A stretch of 36,178 bases of DNA from JBCBJZ01 sp038522635 (GTDB taxonomy: Bacteria; Pseudomonadota; Alphaproteobacteria; Rhizobiales; Hyphomicrobiaceae): the NCBI GenBank assembly GCA_038522635.1, contig JBCBJZ010000015.1:1-36178 (forward strand), read 5' to 3'. The position numbers and the translations under genes were made by a program. Under the pieces are notes generated by a model, which did not search any database, was not told the origin of the DNA, and worked only from the letters and a program-made list of their open reading frames with translations. Positions 24,915-33,201 of this stretch are shown here, piece after piece; position 1 is the stretch's first letter; each line of letters starts with the position of its first letter.

Positions 24915-25589
24915 TCATTTGACCACGAACGTGGCGCCCAGTGTCGCACCGTCGAAACCGACCTTTTTCGCTGCCGCACTGCCAGCCGGGAAAAAACCGC
25001 CCAACACCTTCGCGTAGCCGAACAGGTTTGGAGGCAAGTGCCACACGCGTGTTGCGGTACCGTCTTTGAACACGGCGCTGCGCGGTTTGGCGCCAAGCCA
25101 CGCCGTCAAGGGTTTTGCTGCGAGCGGTTTCGCATCACTCGCGGCGAAGTCGTAGACGTAACAGCCATGCGCGGTGATATCGCGTGCTTTGACGCCGCTC
25201 AGGACGGCAAAGTAGCGCTGCCCGTCAAGGGTGCGCGCGTAAGCCTGCAGATGGGTCTTTTCCACCGGCGTCGAGCGCGAAATCTTCAGCATCGATGCAA
25301 GTTCAGCGTGGGCGGTATCGGCGACCGTGGCCCAGCCCAGACGCTTGGCCTTCGCCTTCATCGCAGCGACATCCTGCAGGTCGCTCCCGCACAGATCTTT
25401 GAACAGGCCGATGAGCGGTGATGCCTTGGCGTCATGCGGTTTTGCAGCACCCGGCTTTGCTGAGGCTGCCGGCTGCGCTGTCGCCGCCACCGGCGCTGAC
25501 ACCGTTTGGGCCACAGCGACACGCGCTGCCAGCACGCCCACGGCAAGAGCTGCCCAACACATGATGACTTGAACCGCGAGACGCTTCAT
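24915..25589 (-). CDS. Unrecognised exported protein between sucC and sucD
   Basis: A 224-residue protein with a clear Sec signal peptide (MKRLAVQV then a hydrophobic core and AVAQ cleavage near residue 28). An Ala/Pro/Lys-rich linker follows, then a soluble domain with two cysteines (DLCGSDL and HGCYVYDF) that could form a disulfide in the periplasm. I do not recognise the domain. A longer in-frame start at 25610 (MERRLPVMKRL) cannot be excluded. It lies 146 bp after sucC and 95 bp before the acidic protein gene. A periplasmic protein is an unexpected member of a TCA cluster. Confidence 0.7.
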   Translation of the reverse strand: MKRLAVQVIMCWAALAVGVLAARVAVAQTVSAPVAATAQPAASAKPGAAKPHDAKASPLIGLFKDLCGSDLQDVAAMKAKAKRLGWATVADTAHAELASMLKISRSTPVEKTHLQAYARTLDGQRYFAVLSGVKARDITAHGCYVYDFAASDAKPLAAKPLTAWLGAKPRSAVFKDGTATRVWHLPPNLFGYAKVLGGFFPAGSAAAKKVGFDGATLGATFVVK

Positions 25590-25735
25590 CACAGGCAACC
25601 TTCGTTCCATTCACTCACCGCCTGCAACCCGCGCCCGCTTGCAACCTTCGCACGCCGGCAGCGCTCGCCCCGTAGGCCGGCCGAAGCCAGCGCCGTGTCA
25701 AAGCCAGCGCCACGCCGGCAACGGCGCAAAACTGA

Positions 25736-26935
25736 TCACGCCGCTTTCTTGACCTCGGCCACGATCTTCTCGGCCGCATCGGCAAGGTTGTCCGCCGGCA
25801 CGATCGCAAGACCGCTCTCCGCCATGATCTCCTTGCCCTTCTCGACGTTGGTGCCTTCGAGGCGGACCACCAACGGCACTTCCAGTTGCATCTCGCGCGC
25901 CGCCGCAACCACGCCTTCGGCAATGATATCGCAGCGCATGATGCCGCCGAAGATGTTGACCAGGATGCCCTTCACATTGGGGTCGGACATGATCAGCTTG
26001 AAGGCTGCCTGCACCTTTTCCTTGGTGGCGCCTCCGCCGACGTCGAGGAAGTTCGCCGGCTCCGAACCGTAGAGCTTGATGATGTCCATGGTGGCCATGG
26101 CGAGACCTGCGCCGTTCACCATGCAGCCGATCTCGCCGTCGAGCTTGACGTAGTTGAGGTCGTACTTCGACGCCTCGACTTCAGCCGGGTCCTCTTCGTC
26201 GAGGTCACGCAGCTCCAAGATGTCTTTATGGCGGAACAGCGCGTTGCCGTCGAAATCCGCCTTCGCATCGAGGCAAACGAGATCGCCCGCCTCCGTGACG
26301 ATGAGCGGGTTGATCTCGAGCATGCTCATGTCTTTCTCGACAACCATCTTGTAGAGGTTGGAGACAAGCGCTGAACACTGCTTGATCTGGTCGCCTTTGA
26401 GGCCAAGCGCGAACGCGATCGCGCGCCCGTGCGTCGGAAAGAACCCGGTCGCGGGATCGATCGTGATCGTGAGGATTTTCTCGGGCGTATCGTGGGCGAC
26501 CTGCTCGATGTCCATGCCGCCTTCGGTTGAGACGATGAAGGCAACCCGCGAGGTTTCGCGATCGACGAGGGCTGACAGGTAGAGTTCGCGCGCGATCGCC
26601 GACCCATCCTCGATATAAAGCCGCTTTACCACGCGGCCGGCGTCCCCGGTCTGGATCGTGACGAGTGTGTTGCCCAACATTTGCTCGGCGTGGCTGCGCA
26701 CTTCGTCAACTGACTTCGCCAACCGCACGCCACCCGCGTCGCCGGCCGCATCTTCCTTGAACTTGCCTTTGCCGCGTCCGCCCGCATGGATCTGCGCCTT
26801 CACCACGTAGACCGGCCCCGGCAACGCTTCAGCCGCGCTTGCCGCCTCGTCCGGCGTGAACGCTGGCACACCCTGCGCGACCGGGACACCGTAGGATTTC
26901 AAAAGGCCCTTGGCCTGGTACTCGTGGATGTTCAT
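25736..26935 (-). CDS. sucC: Succinyl-CoA synthetase (ADP-forming) beta subunit
   Basis: A 399-residue ATP-grasp subunit, the nucleotide-binding partner of SucD. It starts MNIHEYQAKGLLKSYGVPV, the family signature, and shows VKAQIHAGGRGKGKFK (phosphate contacts), MLEINPLIVTE and the C-terminal power-helix region with GGGATKEKVQAAFKLIMSDP and NIFGGIMRCDIIAEGV. Length is normal. AGGA lies about 8 nt before the ATG. It follows the RidA gene after 105 bp and is separated from sucD by two unrecognised genes. Confidence 0.97.
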   Translation of the reverse strand: MNIHEYQAKGLLKSYGVPVAQGVPAFTPDEAASAAEALPGPVYVVKAQIHAGGRGKGKFKEDAAGDAGGVRLAKSVDEVRSHAEQMLGNTLVTIQTGDAGRVVKRLYIEDGSAIARELYLSALVDRETSRVAFIVSTEGGMDIEQVAHDTPEKILTITIDPATGFFPTHGRAIAFALGLKGDQIKQCSALVSNLYKMVVEKDMSMLEINPLIVTEAGDLVCLDAKADFDGNALFRHKDILELRDLDEEDPAEVEASKYDLNYVKLDGEIGCMVNGAGLAMATMDIIKLYGSEPANFLDVGGGATKEKVQAAFKLIMSDPNVKGILVNIFGGIMRCDIIAEGVVAAAREMQLEVPLVVRLEGTNVEKGKEIMAESGLAIVPADNLADAAEKIVAEVKKAA

Positions 26936-27040
26936 CGATGCGTTCCTGAGGCGAACTCGTGGGATTGTCTTACCGGCGCGGCCCGTTCAACGGGTCATGA
27001 CCGTTCGTGCTGCGCGCCAGCCTGGAGGCGATCGCCCCGC

Positions 27041-27424
27041 TCAAGCGGGCTTATGCGCGATGGCTTCGATTTCGACGCGTGCGCCAAGCGGCAGCCCTGC
27101 CACCTGAATGCAGGAGCGCGCCGGAAACGGGTCGACCATGTAGCTCGTGTAGACCTCATTGACGGCGGCGAAGTCGCCCATGTCGGTGAGGAAGACGGTG
27201 CATTTAACGACGTCGGCGAACGTCATCCCGTCAGCGGCAAGCACCTGCGTCAGGTTTTCAAGGCACTGTTTCGCCTGGTCCTGGATGGTGCCCTCGACAA
27301 GCTTGCCCGTCGCCGGGTTCATCGGCACCTGGCCGGAAAGATAGACCGCGGAACCGGCTTTAAGCGCGATGGAGTAGGGCCCGGCCTTGGGCATGCCATC
27401 GGGCGTGATCGCCACCTTCGTCAT
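27041..27424 (-). CDS. RidA family enamine/imine deaminase
   Basis: A 127-residue YjgF/YER057c/UK114 protein. Family features are PYSIALKAGSAVYLSGQVPMNPATG near the start, TIQDQAKQCLENLTQVL, and the C-terminal PARSCIQVAGLPLGARVEIEAIA, which holds the substrate-binding Arg and the conserved Glu. RidA enzymes hydrolyse reactive enamines such as 2-aminoacrylate produced by PLP enzymes. It is inserted between mdh and sucC (84 and 105 bp gaps), so it is probably co-expressed with the TCA genes. The family's paralogues vary in substrate, so the exact role is open. Confidence 0.9.
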   Translation of the reverse strand: MTKVAITPDGMPKAGPYSIALKAGSAVYLSGQVPMNPATGKLVEGTIQDQAKQCLENLTQVLAADGMTFADVVKCTVFLTDMGDFAAVNEVYTSYMVDPFPARSCIQVAGLPLGARVEIEAIAHKPA

Positions 27425-27508
27425 GGTGTTGGGCTTTCGTTGCTAGCGTTGGGTGCGGCCGCCGAAGACACGCAGCTGCGGGCATGCGGCGGCCCGTGAT
27501 CGCGTCGA

Positions 27509-28474
27509 TCAGGCGCCGAGGTTGGGAGCGATGCGCTGGCAGGCCTCAACCAGACCTTTGACCGACTCAAGCGACTTGGAGAACATCGCGCGCTCTTTCG
27601 AATTGAGGTCGATCTCGACGATGCGCTCCACGCCACCTTCGCCGATCACCACCGGCACGCCGACGTAAAGGCCTTTCACGCCGAACTCGCCGTTGAGGTA
27701 GGCGGCGCTCGGCAGAATGCGCTTTTTATCCTTGAGGTAGCTTTCCGCCATCTGGATCGCCGACGATGCGGGCGCGTAATAGGCCGATCCGTTCTTCAAC
27801 AGGCCAACGATCTCACCGCCACCTTTACGGGTCCGCTCGACGATTTCTTCAAGCCGCTGCTCGGAGATCCAGCCCATCTTCGCCAGGTCAGGCAGCGGGA
27901 TGCCGCCCACCGTCGAATACCGCGTGAGCGGCACCATGTCGTCACCGTGCCCGCCGAGCACAAACGCCGTGACGTCTTCAACGGAGACCTTGAACTCATC
28001 GGCCAGGAAAAACCGGAAGCGCGCCGTATCCAGCACGCCGGCCATGCCGACCACTTTGTGCGGCGCGAGGCCCGAAGCCTTCTGCAGCGCCCACACCATC
28101 GCATCGAGCGGGTTCGTCACCACGATCACGAACGCGTCGGGGGCATATTTGCGGATGCCAGCGCCGACCTGCTCCATGACCTTGAGGTTGATTTCAAGCA
28201 GATCATCGCGGCTCATGCCGGGTTTGCGCGGCACACCTGCGGTGATGATCACCACCTGCGCGCCCTCAATGTCGGCGTAGGCGTTCGTACCTTTGAGAAC
28301 CGCATCGAACCCTTCGACGGACGACGACTGCGACAGATCCAGCGCTTTGCCCTGCGGCATGCCTTCCGCGATATCAAACAGCACGACATCGCCGAGCTCT
28401 TTCAAGCCAACCAGGTGGGCCAGCGTCCCGCCGATCATGCCAGCGCCGATAAGGGCGATTTTCGTCCGCGCCAT
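27509..28474 (-). CDS. mdh: Malate dehydrogenase (LDH-like)
   Basis: A 321-residue NAD-dependent malate dehydrogenase of the LDH-like group. The NAD motif GAGMIGG is at residues 10-16, the substrate loop GVPRKPGMSRDDLL gives Arg83 and Arg89 (the Arg in the loop marks malate over lactate), LDTARFR gives Asp150, and GGHGDDM gives catalytic His176. It heads the minus-strand TCA block. AAGGA lies about 12 nt before the ATG. Full length and ordinary. Confidence 0.97.
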   Translation of the reverse strand: MARTKIALIGAGMIGGTLAHLVGLKELGDVVLFDIAEGMPQGKALDLSQSSSVEGFDAVLKGTNAYADIEGAQVVIITAGVPRKPGMSRDDLLEINLKVMEQVGAGIRKYAPDAFVIVVTNPLDAMVWALQKASGLAPHKVVGMAGVLDTARFRFFLADEFKVSVEDVTAFVLGGHGDDMVPLTRYSTVGGIPLPDLAKMGWISEQRLEEIVERTRKGGGEIVGLLKNGSAYYAPASSAIQMAESYLKDKKRILPSAAYLNGEFGVKGLYVGVPVVIGEGGVERIVEIDLNSKERAMFSKSLESVKGLVEACQRIAPNLGA

Positions 28475-28798
28475 GGGTTGCGGTGTCCTTCTTTTGCTCG
28501 GGGCTTGGGCTCGATGTCAGCGCTTCATTTCGCGCACGCACACGTCTGCTTGCAGTGCGGCAGAACATTTCGCAGTCGTTAGCCCGGATCGTTGGCGCGT
28601 TCAAGGGCGCGTGCCAGCCAGCGCGCAAGCCTTCACAATCCCTGCCGCAGCGTTTGGACCCGCCGCCGTCCTCGTGGCGCAGGATGCGCGACAATGCGTC
28701 GGGAACCATCACGGCCCTGTGGGAATTGCCCTGCCAGACCTGATGCGAAGCGAGGTCCCCCTCCAATGGCTTCGCACACTGTTCGAAAGGAAATCATC
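28475..28798. other. Divergent promoter region between mdh and the PRC-barrel gene
   Basis: A 324-bp gap with no believable ORF. It should carry the promoter for the mdh-suc block (minus) and that of the PRC-barrel gene (plus). No convincing -35/-10 pair or operator could be picked by eye. Confidence 0.45.
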
Positions 28799-29311
28799 AT
28801 GAAAAAGCTGATCGCTGCAGCTTCTGTCGCAGCCCTGTTCGCCGCCGCCCCTGCGATCGCGCAAAACAGCACCAACACTGACACCATGCAGAAACCGGCG
28901 GACGCCATGCAGAAGCCGGCAGACACGATGTCAAAGCCGACCGACGCGACCACGCCAAAGTCGATGAAGCCGACCGACCAGCAAGCTGCAGCCGGTGAAG
29001 CGATCCGCGCGAGCGATCTGCTGAACCTGCCGGTTTACTCCGGCGAGAATGCCATTGGCGACATCAACGACATCCTGCTGAACGAGAGCGGCGAAGCTGA
29101 CCGCGTCATCATCGGTATCGGCGGGTTCCTGGGCCTTGGCGAGAAAAACATCGCCGTGTCCTTCAGCGACCTGACGATCACGCGCAACGCCGACAACGAG
29201 CTGCGCGTTACGACCAACATGACCAAGAAGCAGCTGAACGCTGCGCCGCGCTTCACACCGGCCGATACGGACCGTTCGGTGAAAGCGGGCGAAAAGCAGA
29301 AAAGCAACTAA
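28799..29311 (+). CDS. Exported PRC-barrel domain protein
   Basis: A 170-residue protein. A signal peptide (MKKLIAAASVAALFAAAPAIA, cleavage near residue 21) is followed by a low-complexity region with three seven-residue units (MQKPADA, MQKPADT, MSKPTDA) and then a PRC-barrel (about residues 66-137, IRASDLLNLPVYSGENAIGDINDILLN ... VIIGIGGFLGLGEKNIAVSF). PRC-barrels are small beta-barrels used for protein or RNA contacts; exported versions are common in alphaproteobacteria and often stress-linked, but their function is unclear. AAAGGA lies 6 nt before the ATG at 28799, which decides the start over upstream in-frame codons. Confidence 0.9.
   Translation: MKKLIAAASVAALFAAAPAIAQNSTNTDTMQKPADAMQKPADTMSKPTDATTPKSMKPTDQQAAAGEAIRASDLLNLPVYSGENAIGDINDILLNESGEADRVIIGIGGFLGLGEKNIAVSFSDLTITRNADNELRVTTNMTKKQLNAAPRFTPADTDRSVKAGEKQKSN
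28886..28948 (+). repeat. Three 21-bp tandem units in the PRC-barrel gene
   Basis: Units at 28886, 28907 and 28928 encode MQKPADA, MQKPADT and MSKPTDA, directly after the signal peptide. The divergence between units suggests an old duplication. Confidence 0.75.
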
Positions 29312-29365
29312 GCTTTAATCGCTCGGTCGGACCTCGCGTTAAGCGGGTTGCGACTTTAGCTCAAG

Positions 29366-29398
29366 CCGGTCGCCACAGCTGCGTGGCGGCCGGTCTTT
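29366..29398 (+). terminator. Intrinsic terminator of the PRC-barrel gene
   Basis: CCGGTCGCCAC-agctgc-GTGGCGGCCGG forms an 11-bp stem with one wobble, followed by TCTTT, about 55 nt after the stop codon and just before the convergent end of zapE. Confidence 0.7.
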
Positions 29399-29412
29399 GC
29401 ATCGGGCCAACG

Positions 29413-30564
29413 CTAATCGTCCACGCGGGTCTCAGCACGGGTTTGGGCACTTACCTCTGCCGCGTTCGCATCGGCGCTGCCGCCAAAGTCCAGCCGCTCC
29501 GCCAGATACGCCTGCGAGCGCATCTCGATCAACCGCGACGCGGTGCGCTCAAACAGGAACGCTTCATCGCCCGCCGGGTAGATGCCGTCCGGCTCGGTCT
29601 GCGCTGACATGATCACATTGGTGCGGGTATCATACAGCGTATCGATCAGGTTGATGAAGCGGCGCGCCTCGTTACGCCGTTCCTTCGACAAGCGCGGCAC
29701 GTCGTCGATGAAGACCGTGTTGTAGGCTTGCGCGATCCGCAAATAGTCGTTGGCGCCAAGCGCGCGTGTGCACAGGTCCGCAAAGGAAAAGCGGGCGAGC
29801 TTGCCATACGCGCGCGGTACTTCGAGCGTACGGCCGCCCAGATCGAGTGAAGCCGGCCGGGCCGGTTCGCCGTCGCTGAGCATACCCCACAACCGGTCCA
29901 TGCGTTCGCGCGCAGCAGCGTCAGCCGGCGTGAAGTAGATCGTCTCGCCCACCAGCTTTTCCAGACGAAAGTCCTTCGAGGCATCGAGGTTGACGGTTTC
30001 GCAACGCGCTTCGATCTCCGCGATGAACGGCTCAAACAGCGGTCGATTGAGCCCATCACGGTAGAGGCCCTGCGGCGGCACGTTGGACGTCGCGACCAGC
30101 ACCACCTCCTGCGCGAACAGGTGCTGGAACAAGCGCCCCAAAATCATCGCATCGGCGATATCGGTCACGTGCAGTTCATCGAAACACAAAAGCCGCGCGC
30201 TGCGGCTGAAGTGCGCCGCCACTTCCGGTAAGGGATCGCCCTGCCGCCGTTCGCGCGCTGTCGCGATCAAGCGATGCACTTCGCCCATGAAGGCGTGGAA
30301 GTGGTCACGGCGCTTTTTCTCAACCGGCGCATGGTTGAAGAAGAGGTCCGTTTTGCCGCCGCCAACGCCACCCCAGATGTAAAGGCCAGGCGGGGCGGGC
30401 TCAGACTTGGCAAATCGGCTCCAAAAGCCATCGCCCCGCGGGGTCCACGTCGCCAACGCCTCGCTCAACGCGTGAAGCCGCCCCACGGCCATCGCCTGCG
30501 CGGCGTCGGGCTCCAGCGCACCTTCACGCACCATCGTTTCGTAAGTCAGCTTCAGGCTGGCCAA
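29413..30564 (-). CDS. zapE: Cell division protein ZapE (AFG1-like ATPase)
   Basis: A 383-residue AFG1/ZapE-family P-loop ATPase. Walker A is GGVGGGKT (Lys71, Thr72) and Walker B is LLCFDELHVTD (Asp129, Glu130). ATSNVPPQGLYRDGLNR and FIDDVPRLSKERRNEARRFINLIDTLYD are strong family signatures. Bacterial ZapE associates with the FtsZ ring; the mitochondrial relative is a quality-control factor. The start is a TTG at 30564, kept because LKLTYETMVREGALEPDAAQ matches the usual N-terminal helix; an ATG at 30534 would remove part of it. A zapE next to mdh is a familiar arrangement in alphaproteobacteria. Confidence 0.93.
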   Translation of the reverse strand: MASLKLTYETMVREGALEPDAAQAMAVGRLHALSEALATWTPRGDGFWSRFAKSEPAPPGLYIWGGVGGGKTDLFFNHAPVEKKRRDHFHAFMGEVHRLIATARERRQGDPLPEVAAHFSRSARLLCFDELHVTDIADAMILGRLFQHLFAQEVVLVATSNVPPQGLYRDGLNRPLFEPFIAEIEARCETVNLDASKDFRLEKLVGETIYFTPADAAARERMDRLWGMLSDGEPARPASLDLGGRTLEVPRAYGKLARFSFADLCTRALGANDYLRIAQAYNTVFIDDVPRLSKERRNEARRFINLIDTLYDTRTNVIMSAQTEPDGIYPAGDEAFLFERTASRLIEMRSQAYLAERLDFGGSADANAAEVSAQTRAETRVDD

Positions 30565-30817
30565 GATCGTCCGCCCTATCGATTTGCAAGGCTCATCTGC
30601 GTTGAGCGCATAGCAACGTCCGGCGTGCCGGAAATAGAACGCCGCTCACCTGCGCCAACCACCCTGAAAGCCTGCACGTTTAGGCCCTCACCGGACCGAT
30701 CACGCTGCAACGCTGTGCGCACCGTCTGCGCTTTCGCGTGCTTGCCACAGCGTTTCCCCGTTGCCAATTCATGATGCAGTGCAACAAACTTCATAGTCTG
30801 GCGTTAGGCACCGCTAA

Positions 30818-30834
30818 GCCGCCGCTTTGGCGGC
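30818..30834 (+). promoter_or_regulatory. Leader hairpin before the GNAT gene
   Basis: GCCGCC-gcttt-GGCGGC is a perfect 6-bp stem ending 11 nt before the GGAGG ribosome site of the acetyltransferase gene. It might influence translation start. Confidence 0.35.
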
Positions 30835-30856
30835 ATCACAAGAACGGAGGCTCCAG

Positions 30857-31432
30857 ATGAGCAACCACAAGTTCTTGGGAGGGACCCTAAGGAAGATCTG
30901 GTCAACCGAAACGCAAGAGGTTCGGGACCATTTGCTTCGCCTCGATGCTGAAAGCCGCCGCATGCGTTTCGCGCACACGGTCGCCGACAGCTTCATCGAA
31001 GATTACGTCGAGCGGCTCTCGCCCGACACCTCGATCATGTACGGGTATTTCGATCGCGGTGTGCTCGCGGGCACGGCTGAGCTGCGCAAACTCGCCGACG
31101 ACTGGGCGCCCGACGCGGAAGCGGCCTTCTCCGTTGAAGGCGCCTACCGTGAAAAGGGCATCGGCTCTGAACTGATGGGGCGCATCATCCGCGCGGCCCG
31201 CAACCGTGGCGTGCGCCATCTCTATATGAGTTGTCTGGCTGAGAACGCCGCCATGCAGAAGATCGCCAAGAAGCACGAGGCAAGCTTGCGCTTTGAGTAC
31301 GGCGAGGTGGTCGGCGATATCGTCCCGGCACAGCCCGACTATGTCTCGGTGATGGCTGAGGCGGTGGACGACCGGGTCAGCTATCTGATGGCCGTGCTTG
31401 ACCTTTCAAAACGCCAGGCGCGGGTTGCCTGA
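30857..31432 (+). CDS. GNAT family N-acetyltransferase
   Basis: A 191-residue acetyl-CoA-dependent acyltransferase of the GNAT fold. The acetyl-CoA pyrophosphate loop is visible in AYREKGIGSELMGRIIRAARNRG (about residues 97-119), followed by LYMSCLAENAAMQKIAKKH, the usual strand and helix after it. The N-terminal RLDAESRRMRFAHTVAD and SIMYGYFDRGVLAGTAELR fit the front strands. The target is unknown. ATG at 30857 is chosen because GGAGG (30846-30850) lies 6 nt upstream. It stands alone, divergent from zapE. Confidence 0.88.
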   Translation: MSNHKFLGGTLRKIWSTETQEVRDHLLRLDAESRRMRFAHTVADSFIEDYVERLSPDTSIMYGYFDRGVLAGTAELRKLADDWAPDAEAAFSVEGAYREKGIGSELMGRIIRAARNRGVRHLYMSCLAENAAMQKIAKKHEASLRFEYGEVVGDIVPAQPDYVSVMAEAVDDRVSYLMAVLDLSKRQARVA

Positions 31433-31503
31433 GGCGGCGCCCAGCCTCCCCCGCCGCGCCGCCCCCCGCGCCCGGCACGACCAGGTTATGCGGCGAAGCG
31501 GCT

Positions 31504-32418
31504 TCACCGCTTGGCCGCTTGCGCCTCGCGGTGCGAGATGTAGGTGGCCGCCGCGATGATCACGGCGCCACCCAGGATCACATAGGGATCAACCGGCTGG
31601 GCAAACAAGGCAATGCCCAGCAGCGACGCCCACACGAGCTCCAAGAAGCGGATCGGTTGCGTGACCGTGATCGGCGCGGCTTGAAAGGCCCGCGTGAGCG
31701 TGTAGTGCCCCGCCGTCGCCACCACCGCCGTCACCGCCAACCAGGCGACCTCTTCCAGCGTCGGCGTCTTCCAATAGTAGAGCGCGCCGGGCAGCAGCGC
31801 GATCGTGCAGAACAGCGAAAGCATCGCCACGATGACGGAGCTGTCCGCCCGCCCCGTGAGCGCCTTTGCCATCAGGAAGGATGCCGCGAAGGCAGGCGCG
31901 GCCAGCACCTGGGCCAACTGCCCGCTGTTTAGCTCCTGAAACCCGGGCCGCAGGATGATCAGCGCCCCGAGGAACCCGACCAGCACGGCCCCCAAACGCC
32001 GCACCGACAGCGCTTCGCCCAGGAACAGTGCTGCCCCCAACGTCACGAAGATCGGCGCGACGTAGCCAATCGCGGTCACCTCGGCGATCGGAATGCGAGC
32101 CATGGCGTAGAACCACAGCATCACGCCGAAGCCGTGCACCAGCCCGCGCCCCACGTAAAAGCCCATGTCGCCCGCCGTGGGCGGATGACGCCGCAGCCGC
32201 AACAAGGCAGGCGCGATCAGCAAAAAACCGATCGCGTAGCGGATGAACGCGGCCTCGACCGCTGGCAGCGAGGTGCCGAGGTGAGCGACGATCACCGTCA
32301 CGCCCACAAAAAGCACGCCCGTGAGCAGCATCCAGCCGATGCCGGCCAACACCCCCGCACGCGCCTTAGCCGCGTCTGGGGCGGCGTTGCTGGGCTGGGG
32401 CGGACCGGAGCGCGACAT
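31504..32418 (-). CDS. DMT superfamily transporter (EamA family)
   Basis: A 304-residue inner-membrane protein with about ten hydrophobic segments in two EamA halves. Typical parts are AFIRYAIGFLLIAPALL, MARIPIAEVTAIGYVAPIFVTLGAALFLGE, FLGALIILRPG in the first half and ITVTQPIRFLELVWASLLGIALFAQPVDPYVILGGAVIIAAATY in the second. EamA proteins mostly export metabolites or amino acids; the substrate here is unknown. The start at 32418 (MSRSGPPQ) gives the usual family length but has a poor ribosome site; the frame is open upstream to 32622. Confidence 0.88.
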   Translation of the reverse strand: MSRSGPPQPSNAAPDAAKARAGVLAGIGWMLLTGVLFVGVTVIVAHLGTSLPAVEAAFIRYAIGFLLIAPALLRLRRHPPTAGDMGFYVGRGLVHGFGVMLWFYAMARIPIAEVTAIGYVAPIFVTLGAALFLGEALSVRRLGAVLVGFLGALIILRPGFQELNSGQLAQVLAAPAFAASFLMAKALTGRADSSVIVAMLSLFCTIALLPGALYYWKTPTLEEVAWLAVTAVVATAGHYTLTRAFQAAPITVTQPIRFLELVWASLLGIALFAQPVDPYVILGGAVIIAAATYISHREAQAAKR

Positions 32419-32646
32419 GGGATTGCCCGGGCTGATGATGATGGGGGCGATGAGCGTGCGCGCGCCGTTGGTTTGCGCGTGAAGCCGCGTGCCGACAGGC
32501 ATTGGCGACCAATCGTTGAGCGCGCCGTCGCCGCGCCGACAAACGCTGACCCGACTGGAACTCGACGAAGGGCCGGTCTCTCCGCCTAAGCAGCGTCTCG
32601 GTCGGAGCAGAAGGGCGACCACAGCAGAGCGAAGGCCAAAACAGAA

Positions 32647-32678
32647 AAGACCTCGCCAGACGGATCTGGCAAGGTCTT
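32647..32678 (-). terminator. Strong intrinsic terminator, minus strand
   Basis: On the minus strand AAGACCTTGCCAGA-TCCG-TCTGGCGAGGTCTT is a 14-bp stem (one G-T wobble in RNA) followed by TTCTGTTTTGG. On the plus strand no T-run follows. It must end a transcript arriving from higher coordinates, where no convincing gene is visible for about 500 bp; see the small ORF at 32679. Confidence 0.75.
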
Positions 32679-32900
32679 CTACCCCGCTGCCGGTAAGCAG
32701 CCAAATGCCTGGCGGCTCAGGCTGACCACAACGGGGACTTCATCTTGATAGGCCCCTGCCAGTTGCAACACAAGCGGAAAAACCGCGCGGGTCAGCTTCG
32801 GTCGGTCGGGAGGATCGCGGCCGCGATGCCACCGCATGCGCGTGGAGGCCGCGCCAAACGGCATCGCACTTGTGAACCCCAGCGTTTCAACGATCGGCAC
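32679..32900 (-). CDS. Possible small ORF or RNA gene upstream of an orphan terminator
   Basis: A 73-codon frame (GTG start) whose TAG stop abuts the terminator stem directly. The protein matches nothing I recognise and no good ribosome site is seen. The same segment can fold: GCTGACC and GGTCAGC (minus strand) can pair at long range, enclosing CAAC...GGGG and CCCC...GTTG pairings. A small structured RNA is therefore as likely as a protein. Confidence 0.22.
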   Translation of the reverse strand: MPIVETLGFTSAMPFGAASTRMRWHRGRDPPDRPKLTRAVFPLVLQLAGAYQDEVPVVVSLSRQAFGCLPAAG

Positions 32901-33201
32901 CTTGAACAGTGCACATCGGTCATCAGACTTATCGCGATGCCATCCCCATGGAAGATTTCAAGCGCTGCCCACGCGATCTTTCTTTTACTCTTATTCGCGA
33001 CGGACGATCAGTTTAAGTCGCGACGCGCCTGCAAAACTGCGGTGAAAGAGCATCACTCCAAGTCAACAAGACGGTTATTACCGTTAAAGCTCTTAACAAT
33101 TAAACCGCGAAGCACCCATAAACATTTTCCCGGTTGCCCTCCTTGTCGCGTCCGCCCCAGACGCGCTCACAAACAGCACATACGTCAAAAGGATCATCCC
33201 A
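32901..33201 (+). promoter_or_regulatory. AT-richer leader of the first H1-like gene
   Basis: About 300 bp with no believable ORF and visibly more A/T than the rest of the window. It contains TCGCGAC (32995-33001) and GTCGCGA (33017-33023) as a spaced inverted repeat, and ACGGT-tatt-ACCGT at 33071-33084. These may be operator sites for the following gene. AAAAGGA lies about 8 nt before that gene's ATG. Confidence 0.4.

Noticed and set aside
33071..33110. CtrA-type site in the H1-like leader
   Set aside because: Several TTAA copies occur, but none has the TTAA-N7-TTAA spacing.
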